From UCB3 sp964415605 (GTDB lineage: Bacteria; Chloroflexota; Anaerolineae; Epilineales; Epilineaceae): a DNA stretch of 16,955 nt. The position numbers were made by a program, and so were the translations under genes. Where the stretch lies: NCBI GenBank assembly GCA_964415605.1, contig CAYQBA010000099.1:1-16955 (forward strand), in the 5' to 3' direction. This document shows, piece by piece, positions 1 to 5,577 of the stretch. Under the pieces are notes generated by a model. The model was given only the letters and a program-made list of their open reading frames with translations, did not search any database and was not told the origin of the DNA. Position 1 is the stretch's first letter. Every line of letters starts with the position of its first letter.

Positions 1-207
1 CGCCGCGGCCGCCAGCCCGAGGAACGGGAAGACCACCATCCCGATGGCGCCGCCAGCCAGCACCGCGGCGGCGAGGATGGGCCATGGTGCCACCGCCAGC
101 ACGCCGGCCGACAGGCCGGCGACGGCGAGCTCCAGCCGCCCTTGGCGAGCCCAGGCGAGCGGCATGGCGAAATCGGTCACGCGGCCGTGGTGGTCCCCCA
201 TGACCAT
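1..207 (-). CDS. Membrane protein, N-terminal fragment (possibly O-antigen ligase/polymerase-like)
   Basis: The reading frame is open from an ATG at 205-207 to the window edge (69 residues, no stop), so only the N-terminus is present. A polar start (MVMGDHHGRVTD) is followed by two hydrophobic stretches, about residues 27-42 and 43-69, broken by a Pro-Trp-Pro. This suggests a multi-pass membrane protein. An AGAGG Shine-Dalgarno-like sequence lies 7 nt before the ATG. A second in-frame ATG (199-201) is possible. The hydrophobic pattern ending in PFLGL resembles the start of O-antigen ligase/Wzy-type proteins, but 69 residues are too few to assign a family. It is divergent from the molybdoenzyme at 365. 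Confidence 0.6.
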   Translation of the reverse strand, partial: MVMGDHHGRVTDFAMPLAWARQGRLELAVAGLSAGVLAVAPWPILAAAVLAGGAIGMVVFPFLGLAAAA

Positions 208-354
208 GATTGTACCTCTCGGATCAGATGCGATCGCCGGACGGGGTGCGCTCCGCCCCGCGCCGGGTCGCACATGGGATGCCCCACGGGCGCGTAAGGC
301 GGGCGGCCGCGGGCGCGTCGGACTGTGCGAAGCCGCCGCGGCCATGCCACCCCC

Positions 355-358
355 GGAG
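355..358 (+). promoter_or_regulatory. Ribosome binding site deciding the start of the molybdoenzyme
   Basis: GGAG lies 6 nt before the ATG at 365. The alternative ATG at 344, and the much longer open frame reaching back to 44, have no comparable site. The extra residues they would add look like translated non-coding GC-rich sequence. Confidence 0.6.
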
Positions 359-364
359 CCTGCC

Positions 365-997
365 ATGCCCTCCCTGATCAACCCCTTCGACCGTGTCCGG
401 CGCCTGCGCCAGGCCGATGCCGCGCGGGCGCGCGACCACGGTGCGGACCGCGTCCCACCCGGCCAAGTGCTGACCGACAAGTTTCCCGTGCTGACCTATG
501 GCAGCACCCCGCGCGTGAGCCGTGCCGACTGGCGCCTCAAGGTGTGGGGGCGCGTCGCCGAGCCCCGCGAGTGGGGCTGGGAGGCCTTTCTGGCGCTCCC
601 CAACAAGACGCAGGTGTGCGACATCCACTGCGTGACGCGGTGGAGCAAGCTCGACACCCGTTGGACCGGCATTCCGTTCACCGAGGTGATGCGCCAGATT
701 GAACCGCTTCCCGGCGCCGAGCACGTGTTGATCCACTGCTACGGCGGCTACACCACCAACATGACCCTCGCCGAGCTGCTCGACGACGACGTCATGTTCG
801 CCCATACCTATGAGGATCGGCCGCTGGAGGCCGAGCACGGCGGGCCCATGCGGCTGCTCGTGCCCAAGCTCTACTTGTGGAAGAGCGCCAAGTGGGTCAA
901 CGGCCTGGAGTTCATCGACGCCAACCAACCCGGCTTCTGGGAGCGTTACGGCTATCACATGCACGGCGACCCCTGGGCCGAGGAGCGGTTCTCGTAG
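365..997 (+). CDS. Sulfite oxidase-like molybdopterin-dependent oxidoreductase (cytoplasmic)
   Basis: The 210-residue protein is a single oxidoreductase molybdopterin-binding domain of the sulfite oxidase/YedY superfamily. Typical pieces are PPGQ..TDKFPVLTYG (31-46), a VWGRV segment (60-64), CDIHCVTRWSKLD (85-97), GGYTTN (127-132), GGPMRLLVPKLY (159-170) and a C-terminal GYHMHGDPW. Cys89 in HCVTRWS is the expected molybdenum ligand. There is no Tat signal or membrane segment. It therefore differs from the periplasmic MsrP and probably works in the cytoplasm; its substrate is unknown. It appears monocistronic. Its last 43 bp overlap the 3' end of the opposing rRNA methyltransferase gene. The family assignment is strong; the physiological role cannot be read from sequence. 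Confidence 0.88.
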   Translation: MPSLINPFDRVRRLRQADAARARDHGADRVPPGQVLTDKFPVLTYGSTPRVSRADWRLKVWGRVAEPREWGWEAFLALPNKTQVCDIHCVTRWSKLDTRWTGIPFTEVMRQIEPLPGAEHVLIHCYGGYTTNMTLAELLDDDVMFAHTYEDRPLEAEHGGPMRLLVPKLYLWKSAKWVNGLEFIDANQPGFWERYGYHMHGDPWAEERFS

Positions 998-1797
998 CGC
1001 GCCCCTGCGTCGCCCCGCCGCTGTCGGATCGCCTCGAAGAGGATCACGGCTGCCGCGGTCGCCGCGTTGAGCGACTCGACGGTGCCCGGCATCGGGATAC
1101 GGACCGTGCCGCCGGCCAGCTTGCGGGCCGCGTCCGACGGGCCGTGGGCCTCGCCGGCGACCACCAGCGCCGAGGGGCCGCGCCAGTCTACTTGCGCATA
1201 GTCGTGCGCGCCGGTTGTGTCGGCCAGCCACACCCCCAGCCCGCCCGAAGCGCCGTCGCCCGCGACCGCCGCGACGGCGGCCCAGTCCCGTTCCAGGATG
1301 GGCACGCGGAAGTGCGCGCCCATGGCGGCGCGGACGACCTTGGGATTGGTGGGGTCCACCGTCCCGGGCACCAGCAGCACGCCGTCGACGGCCGCCGCCG
1401 CCGCGGTCCGCAGGAGCGTGCCGAGGTTGCCGGGATCGCGCATGCCGTCGATCACCAGGAGGAGGTCCGGTTGTGCCGGTAACGGCAGGTCCGGGGACCT
1501 GACGACCGCCAGGACACCTTGCGGCGTCTCGGTGTCCGCCAGCTCCGCGAAGGCCGCCGGCGACACGTCGAACACCGGCACGTGGTGCTCCTCCAGCCGG
1601 GCGCGCAGCGCGGCGGCACGCTCGGTCGTTCCCCAGGTGGTGCTCGTCATCGCGAAGGCCGGTCGAATCCCCGCGTCGAGCGCATCGTCCACCAGACGCA
1701 TCCCCTCGACGACGAAGCGGCCTTCGCGCGCACGCGCGGCGGCGCGGGACAGGCTTCGGACGTACCGCAGCTTGGGGTTGCTGGCGCTCGAGATCAT
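955..1797 (-). CDS. SpoU/TrmH-family RNA 2'-O-methyltransferase (23S rRNA type)
   Basis: The 280-residue protein has the two-part layout of RlmB/TsnR-like enzymes. An N-terminal substrate-binding domain (SNPKLRYVRSLS... GRFVVEGMRLV, about residues 4-40) is followed by a SPOUT knot domain. The three SpoU motifs are visible: DGMRDPGNLGTLLRTA, then a VVAGEAHG segment, then IPMPGTVESLNAATAAAVILFEA. These bind S-adenosylmethionine and hold the catalytic Arg and Asn/Glu residues. I chose the ATG at 1797, which gives the usual MISSASNPKL start. A TTG three codons upstream (1806) is also open. It lies downstream of rplT on the same strand, an arrangement also known from actinobacterial infC operons. 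The exact target nucleotide is not predictable. The 3' end overlaps the opposing molybdoenzyme gene by 43 bp. Confidence 0.88.
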   Translation of the reverse strand: MISSASNPKLRYVRSLSRAAARAREGRFVVEGMRLVDDALDAGIRPAFAMTSTTWGTTERAAALRARLEEHHVPVFDVSPAAFAELADTETPQGVLAVVRSPDLPLPAQPDLLLVIDGMRDPGNLGTLLRTAAAAAVDGVLLVPGTVDPTNPKVVRAAMGAHFRVPILERDWAAVAAVAGDGASGGLGVWLADTTGAHDYAQVDWRGPSALVVAGEAHGPSDAARKLAGGTVRIPMPGTVESLNAATAAAVILFEAIRQRRGDAGARYENRSSAQGSPCM

Positions 1798-1834
1798 CGG
1801 GTGCAACTACCCTGCCCTGGGTAACCAACGCGAA

Positions 1835-1858
1835 AGAGGGCGCCGGTGGGCGCCCTCT
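1835..1858 (-). terminator. Rho-independent terminator-like hairpin after rplT
   Basis: A perfect 10-bp inverted repeat, AGAGGGCGCC (1835-1844) and GGCGCCCTCT (1849-1858), has a 4-nt loop. In the minus direction it is followed by a short TTTCG. It lies about 70 bp past the rplT stop and before the methyltransferase start, so it could end or thin out the infC-rpmI-rplT transcript. The U-run is short, so read-through into the methyltransferase is plausible. Confidence 0.6.
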
Positions 1859-1929
1859 GCCATCGCGTATGCGGCGTTCGCCGCCCCTCCAACGCCGGGT
1901 CGAGTCTCACCTTCGCCCGGCCGGGCGGA

Positions 1930-2280
1930 TCAGGCGGCGCCGGCGAGCTGCGCCAGCGCGGCGAACGCCGACGGGTCCTTCACCGCGATGTCAGCCAGGT
2001 TCTTGCGGTCCAGGTCGACGCCCGCGGCCATCAACCCGTGCATGAACCGGCTGTACGAGAGCCCGTGCTCCCGCGCCGCCGCGTTGATCCGCTGGATCCA
2101 GAGTGCCCGGAAGTCCCGCTTGCGCGTGCGGCGGTGAACGTACGCGTACTGGCGCGCCTTCAACACGGACTCGTTGGCGCGTCGGAACAGACGGCGGCGA
2201 CCCTGGTCGAAGCCCTTGGCCTCTTTCAGGATCTTCTTGTGGCGGCGATGGGTCTGCGGTCCCCCTTTGACGCGTGGCAT
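1930..2280 (-). CDS. rplT: 50S ribosomal protein L20
   Basis: The 116-residue protein is the normal length for L20. It begins MPRVKGGPQTHRRHKKILK and continues with the very basic long helix (AKGFDQGRRRLFRRANE) and the RNA-binding globular part (RDFRALWIQRINAAAR... YSRFMHGL). It binds 23S rRNA domain I early in 50S assembly. In many bacteria it also represses its own operon by binding leader RNA. An AAAGGAG Shine-Dalgarno sequence lies 8 nt before the ATG. It follows rpmI by 13 nt in the infC-rpmI-rplT operon. Confidence 0.98.
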   Translation of the reverse strand: MPRVKGGPQTHRRHKKILKEAKGFDQGRRRLFRRANESVLKARQYAYVHRRTRKRDFRALWIQRINAAAREHGLSYSRFMHGLMAAGVDLDRKNLADIAVKDPSAFAALAQLAGAA

Positions 2281-2293
2281 CGGGGCAACTCCT

Positions 2294-2506
2294 TTAGCGG
2301 TGCTTCCAGAGCGACGGCGCCAGGCGGCGCACGCGCTTGACGTTCGGCTTGTGGGTCACGACCAGGTACTCGTCGAACAGGCGGCGCACGCGCTTGGCCT
2401 TGTTGCGGCGCAGGTGGCTCTTGCCGATCTTGCTCCGCATCAACTTCCCAGTGCCGGTCACCTTGAACCGCTTGGCGGTCGACTTGTGCGTCTTCATCTT
2501 GGGCAT
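2294..2506 (-). CDS. rpmI: 50S ribosomal protein L35
   Basis: This 70-residue, highly basic protein starts MPKMKTHKSTAKRFKVTGTG, the hallmark of L35, and contains KIGKSHLRRNKAKRVRRL in the middle. It is a late-assembling 50S protein. It lies 27 nt after infC and 13 nt before rplT, the conserved infC-rpmI-rplT order. An AGGA element lies about 8 nt before the ATG. Confidence 0.98.
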   Translation of the reverse strand: MPKMKTHKSTAKRFKVTGTGKLMRSKIGKSHLRRNKAKRVRRLFDEYLVVTHKPNVKRVRRLAPSLWKHR

Positions 2507-2533
2507 CGGAACGATCCTATCGTTGTCTCATGC

Positions 2534-3286
2534 TTAACCGCCGGCCGCGTCGCCGGCGTCGAGATCATCGACCTTGGCGGTGGGATCGGCGGCATCCGCG
2601 TCCAGGCCATCCCCGCCCTCGATGTCATCATCCGTGGCGGCCGCGGCGTCGCGGGAGCCGCCGGCCTTGCCGGCCGCCGCCGGTGGCCGGACCGCGCCGT
2701 CGGCGGTCTCACCCGCCGGTCGCGCGTGATGGGGGGTGACGCCCACGGCCAGGGGCGCCATCACCATCAGCATCGACCGGCCCTCCATGTTGGGATGCTG
2801 TTCGACCACCGCGATGTCGGCCAGCTCCTCGACGACTTCCTTGAGCTGCTCGCGCCCGATCTCGGGATGGGTGATCTCGCGGCCGCGGAACTGGATGCGC
2901 ACCTTGACCTTCATGCCCGCCTCCAGGAATCGCCGCGCCTGCTTGACCTTGAACCCCTGGTGGTAGTCATCGGTCTTGGGGCGAAGGCGGATCTCCTTGA
3001 CCTCGGTGACCTTTTGGGACTTGCGCGCCTCGCGGTGCTTCTTCATCTGCAGGTACTGGTACTTGCCGTAGTCCAGCACCTTGCAGACTGGCGGGTCCGC
3101 GCTGGATGCCACTTCCACCAGGTCCAGCCCCTGCTCGCGCGCCGCGTTCAGCGCTTCGCGCAGCGCCACCACCCCGAGCTGTTCGCCGTTCGCACCGATC
3201 AACCGGACCCGCGGCGCCAGGATCTCCTCGTTGACCCGCTGCCGATCTGGGGTTGGCTCAGGCCGCTTGCTCTGTCCTCGTCTGAT
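2534..3286 (-). CDS. infC: Translation initiation factor IF-3 with AUC start and C-terminal acidic extension
   Basis: IF-3 binds the 30S subunit, prevents premature 50S joining and proofreads the start codon. The N domain is clear (VNEEILAPRVRLIGANGEQL, residues 18-37; DPPVCKVLDYGKYQY about 63-78), followed by the basic linker helix and the C domain (VKEIRLRPKTDDYHQGFK, then FRGREITHPEIG, ending near residue 181). The conserved NEEI motif lies upstream of the first TTG (3202), so that codon cannot be the start. Between the in-frame TGA at 3296-3298 and NEEI there is no ATG, GTG or TTG. An ATC at 3284-3286 lies 4 nt after a perfect GAGGTGA Shine-Dalgarno sequence. infC is known for rare AUU/AUC-type starts that allow autoregulation, which supports this start. 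The product is 250 residues, about 70 longer than E. coli IF-3. The extra C-terminal part is Ala/Gly/Asp-rich and probably disordered. Confidence 0.95.
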   Translation of the reverse strand: MRRGQSKRPEPTPDRQRVNEEILAPRVRLIGANGEQLGVVALREALNAAREQGLDLVEVASSADPPVCKVLDYGKYQYLQMKKHREARKSQKVTEVKEIRLRPKTDDYHQGFKVKQARRFLEAGMKVKVRIQFRGREITHPEIGREQLKEVVEELADIAVVEQHPNMEGRSMLMVMAPLAVGVTPHHARPAGETADGAVRPPAAAGKAGGSRDAAAATDDDIEGGDGLDADAADPTAKVDDLDAGDAAGG

Positions 3287-3290
3287 AGCG

Positions 3291-3297
3291 TCACCTC
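3291..3297 (-). promoter_or_regulatory. Strong Shine-Dalgarno sequence for the infC AUC start
   Basis: GAGGTGA matches the anti-Shine-Dalgarno complement over 7 nt. From its GAGG core to the ATC at 3286 there are 7 nt, the optimal spacing. It overlaps the upstream in-frame TGA, so translation cannot begin earlier in this frame. Confidence 0.85.
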
Positions 3298-3301
3298 ACA
3301 C

Positions 3302-3336
3302 AAAAGCAACGAGGCCGCGTCGAAGCTCAGCCTCGT
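3302..3336 (-). terminator. Attenuator/terminator-like hairpin in the infC leader
   Basis: On the minus strand ACGAGGC (3336-3330) pairs with GCCTCGT (3315-3309) across a 14-nt loop and is followed by TGCTTTTGT (3308-3300). This looks like an intrinsic terminator between tRNA-Val and infC. It ends only 12 nt before the Shine-Dalgarno sequence. It may simply end part of the tRNA transcripts, or it may be a regulated attenuator of the infC operon. L20-controlled attenuation of this operon is known in Bacillus. No antiterminator structure is obvious by eye. Confidence 0.5.
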
Positions 3337-3391
3337 ATGTACGGATCCGTGTCTGGCGGCCCGCCGTTCCCGACCGAGCCGCTCCCACGAG

Positions 3392-3465
3392 TGGGCGGTA
3401 GAAGACTTGAACTTCTGACCTCCACGATGTCAACGTGGCGCTCTAGCCAACTGAGCTAACCGCCC
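3392..3465 (-). tRNA. tRNA-Val (anticodon GAC)
   Basis: The 74-nt cloverleaf folds completely. The acceptor stem is GGGCGGT/ACCGCCC, the D arm GCTC...GAGC, the anticodon stem CCACG/CGTGG with loop TTGACAT (anticodon GAC, reading GUC and GUU), and the T arm AGAAG-TTCAAGT-CTTCT. The discriminator base is A. The CCA end is not encoded. It lies upstream of infC on the same strand and could share its transcript. Confidence 0.96.
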
Positions 3466-3477
3466 GAACGAACCAAT

Positions 3478-3506
3478 AGCTTAGCAGTGTCGTTCAACCG
3501 CGGCAA
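3478..3506 (-). promoter_or_regulatory. Candidate promoter for tRNA-Val
   Basis: On the minus strand TTGCCG (3506-3501), a 17-bp spacer and TAAGCT (3483-3478) preceded by TGC (extended -10) would start transcription a few bases before the tRNA 5' end. The -10 match is only 3 of 6, so this call rests mainly on spacing and position. Confidence 0.35.
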
Positions 3507-3538
3507 ATCACTCCACGCATCCGGCACGGCGCCGGGAT

Positions 3539-3566
3539 TTGACGCCCGTCTTGATCGGATTATAGT
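3539..3566 (+). promoter_or_regulatory. Sigma-70-type promoter of the DUF4399 lipoprotein gene
   Basis: TTGACG (3539-3544), a 16-bp spacer and TATAGT (3561-3566) each match the consensus at 5 of 6 positions. They stand out in a very GC-rich background. Transcription would start near 3573, leaving a leader of about 58 nt before the ATG at 3631. Confidence 0.7.
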
Positions 3567-3630
3567 GCCGCCCTGCGGCGGGCTCGCCGCGTGCCGGTAT
3601 CCCCTTGGTCTAACAGGAGAGACGACGATC

Positions 3631-4086
3631 ATGCGACGATTTGGACGACATGGGTTGGTCGCTGGCCTGGCCATCGGCCTGGCCGTCAGCGCTTGCGGTG
3701 GCGGGGAGTCGGCCACCGATGCCGGCGGCGGGGCTGAGATCCAGTTCACCAACATCAGCGATGGTGCACAGGTCACCAGCCCCGCCGAGGTGTGCGTCGA
3801 GGCGACTGGCCTGGCCATCGAAGCCGCTGGCGACGTCAAGGAAGCCAGCGGTCATCACCACCTGGTCATCGACCCGACCGCCGACGAGAAGGCTGCCTAT
3901 GCCGGCGGCACAAGCACCGAGCCACTGGTCAAGGACGAGCGGCACCTTCACCTCGGCGACGGCACGAGCTGCTTCACCGTCAAGCTTGCGCCTGGCCCGC
4001 ACGAGCTGATGGCCGTGGTGGGCGACGGCGCGCATGTGCCGCTGAACCCGCCCGTGGTGGCCAGCATCAACGTGACCGCGAAGTAA
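3631..4086 (+). CDS. DUF4399-domain lipoprotein
   Basis: The 151-residue protein begins with a lipoprotein signal: a basic start (MRRFGRHG), a hydrophobic core (LVAGLAIGLAV) and a VSAC lipobox with Cys22. After a Gly/Ser/Ala-rich linker comes a compact beta domain with the histidine signatures of DUF4399: GHHHLVID (about 74-81), then HLHLGDGTSCF, then a L.PGPHEL..V..D..HVP.NPPV end. The function of this family is unknown; the clustered histidines suggest metal binding (inference). I chose the ATG at 3631 because it starts the signal peptide and has AGGAG upstream (3615-3619). The frame is open further upstream, but that part spans the promoter. The gene is monocistronic and convergent with glyA. 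Confidence 0.85.
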   Translation: MRRFGRHGLVAGLAIGLAVSACGGGESATDAGGGAEIQFTNISDGAQVTSPAEVCVEATGLAIEAAGDVKEASGHHHLVIDPTADEKAAYAGGTSTEPLVKDERHLHLGDGTSCFTVKLAPGPHELMAVVGDGAHVPLNPPVVASINVTAK

Positions 4087-4108
4087 CACGGCGCCCCGTC
4101 GCGCCCCA

Positions 4109-4162
4109 CGAAGCCGTCCGGGCGAGGGAGCCGATCCGCCCTCGGTCCCCGGACGGGCTTCG
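4109..4162. terminator. Long hairpin between convergent genes, likely bidirectional terminator
   Basis: The left arm (4109-4128, CGAAGCCGTCCGGGCGAGGG) is almost complementary to the right arm (4139-4162), with a one-base bulge and a small mismatch. It fills the short gap between the stop of the lipoprotein gene and the stop of glyA, where a terminator serving both strands is expected. No clear U-run follows on either strand. Confidence 0.55.
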
Positions 4163-4180
4163 TAGAATGTCCTGCCGTCC

Positions 4181-5458
4181 CTACGACGTGGCCGCGTCGT
4201 CGATGCCCGGCACCGGAAACGCGGCCGTCATCTCGGCCACCTCCGCCCGAACGCGGCCCAGCACGACGTCATCGCCGGCATGCTCGATGACCTCGGTGAT
4301 CCAAGCCGCCACCCGCCGCATCTCATCCGGGCCGAAGCCGCGGGTCGTGACCGCCGGCGTGCCGAGCCTCAGGCCGCTGGTGACGAACGGCTTCTCGGGA
4401 TCGAACGGGATCATGTTCTTGTTGGTCGTGATCCCCGCCCGGTCGAGCACCTGCTCGGCCAGCTTGCCGGTGATGCGCTTCGGGCGCAGGTCCACCAGCA
4501 GGAGGTGGTTGTCGGTGCCGCCGGAGACGATCCGGAACCCGTGCCCGGCCAGCGCCTCGGCCAGCACGCGCGCGTTGGCGATGACCTGGGCCTGGTAGAC
4601 CTGGAACTCCGGCTGCATCGCCTCGTGCAGGGCGACGGCCTTGGCCGCCACCACGTGCTCCAGGGGGCCGCCTTGGAGGCGCGGGAACACCATCTTGTCG
4701 ACGTTGGCGGCGTGCTCGGATCGGCACAGGATCAGGCCGCCACGCGGGCCGCGCAGGGTCTTGTGGGTGGTGGACGTCACGACGTCCGCCACCGGCACCG
4801 GATCGGGGTGCAGGTCGGCGGCCACCAGGCCGGCGATGTGGGCCATGTCGACCATCAAGCGCGCCGACACCCCGGCGGCGATCTCGGCGAAACGCGCGAA
4901 GTCGATCTGGCGCGGGTAGGCCGTCGCGCCCGCGACGATGACCTTCGGGCGATGTTCCGCCGCGAGCGCCGCCAGACCGTCGTAGTCGATGGACTCGGTG
5001 GCCGGGTCCACCCCGTAGCTGACGATGGTGTAAAACACGCCGCTGAAGTTGACCGGGCTGCCATGCGTCAAGTGGCCGCCCTGGTCGAGGCGCATGGCCA
5101 TCACGGTGTCGCCGGGGTCGATGAGCGCCATGTACGCCGCCATGTTGGCGTTCGAGCCCGAATGCGGTTGAACGTTGGCATGGTCGGCGCCGAAGAGCGC
5201 TCTGGCGCGGTCCCGCGCCAGGTCCTCGGCGGCGTCGACCCACTCGCAGCCGCCGTAGTAGCGCTTGTGAGGCAGCCCTTCGGCGTACTTGTTCGTCAAC
5301 ACCGACCCGGTGGCCTGCAGCACGGCGCGGCTGGTGTAGTTCTCGCTGGCGATCAGCTCGATGCCCTCGTGCTGGCGGACTTCCTCCTTGTGGATGATCG
5401 CGGCCAGCTCGGGGTCGACCTGTTGCAAAGGTCGCGAAAGGGAGTATGCTTCGGTCAC
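4181..5458 (-). CDS. glyA: Serine hydroxymethyltransferase
   Basis: This PLP enzyme converts serine and tetrahydrofolate to glycine and 5,10-methylene-THF, the main source of one-carbon units, in the cytoplasm. The 425-residue length is typical. Visible landmarks are ELIASENYTS (34-43), NKYAEGLPHKRYYGG (56-70), QPHSGSNAN (97-105), DMAHIAGLVAA (204-214) and the PLP lysine K233 in TSTTHKTLRGPRGG, then SGLRLGTPAVTTRGF (361-375). The start is set at GTG 5458, because no ATG lies between it and the upstream non-conserved frame and VTEAYSLSRPLQQVDPE matches where the family begins. It diverges from rsmG; a candidate extended -10 promoter lies about 80 bp upstream. Confidence 0.96.
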   Translation of the reverse strand: MTEAYSLSRPLQQVDPELAAIIHKEEVRQHEGIELIASENYTSRAVLQATGSVLTNKYAEGLPHKRYYGGCEWVDAAEDLARDRARALFGADHANVQPHSGSNANMAAYMALIDPGDTVMAMRLDQGGHLTHGSPVNFSGVFYTIVSYGVDPATESIDYDGLAALAAEHRPKVIVAGATAYPRQIDFARFAEIAAGVSARLMVDMAHIAGLVAADLHPDPVPVADVVTSTTHKTLRGPRGGLILCRSEHAANVDKMVFPRLQGGPLEHVVAAKAVALHEAMQPEFQVYQAQVIANARVLAEALAGHGFRIVSGGTDNHLLLVDLRPKRITGKLAEQVLDRAGITTNKNMIPFDPEKPFVTSGLRLGTPAVTTRGFGPDEMRRVAAWITEVIEHAGDDVVLGRVRAEVAEMTAAFPVPGIDDAATS

Positions 5459-5539
5459 CCGTCGATCCGTTTCCTGTGATGGTCTGTTGTTGTCGGGCGG
5501 GGTCACTTCCGGCGGCGAGCCCCAGCCTGCCAAGCCCGC

Positions 5540-5550
5540 AGTATACCATA
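5540..5550 (-). promoter_or_regulatory. Extended -10 promoter for glyA
   Basis: On the minus strand the sequence is TATGGTATACT. TATACT (5545-5540) is 5 of 6 to the -10 consensus and is preceded by TATGG, matching the TRTGn extended -10. No good -35 is seen, as is usual for this class. The predicted start near 5533 gives a leader of about 75 nt. Confidence 0.55.
5542..5547 (+). promoter_or_regulatory. Possible -10 element for rsmG giving a leaderless mRNA
   Basis: TATACC (5542-5547), part of the palindrome GTATAC, lies 6 nt before the ATG at 5554. Transcription would then begin at or very near the start codon. This fits the lack of any Shine-Dalgarno sequence before rsmG. The match is only 4 of 6 and there is no -35, so this is tentative. 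Confidence 0.25.
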
Positions 5551-5577
5551 CCCATGCACCCCTCACCCATGCACCCC
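5551..5577 (+). repeat. 12-bp direct repeat that duplicates the rsmG start codon
   Basis: CCCATGCACCCC occurs at 5551-5562 and again at 5566-5577, a 15-bp period that keeps the reading frame. It produces two successive possible starts, MHPSP and MHPPP. Confidence 0.8.

Noticed and set aside
44..364. Upstream in-frame extension of the molybdoenzyme
   Set aside because: It would overlap the divergent membrane-protein gene and has no ribosome binding site; the conserved domain begins after 365.
224..1828. A 534-residue minus-strand frame across the methyltransferase and molybdoenzyme genes
   Set aside because: It is an out-of-frame shadow of both real genes; no family features are seen.
3200..3202. 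TTG as the infC start
   Set aside because: It would remove the conserved NEEI...PRVR segment of the IF-3 N domain and has no Shine-Dalgarno sequence.
2174..3418. A 414-residue plus-strand frame across the infC operon
   Set aside because: It is antisense to IF-3, L35 and L20, all unmistakable, and crosses the leader and the tRNA end.
4280..5479. A 399-residue plus-strand frame opposite glyA
   Set aside because: It has no domain or signal and runs antisense to a fully conserved SHMT.
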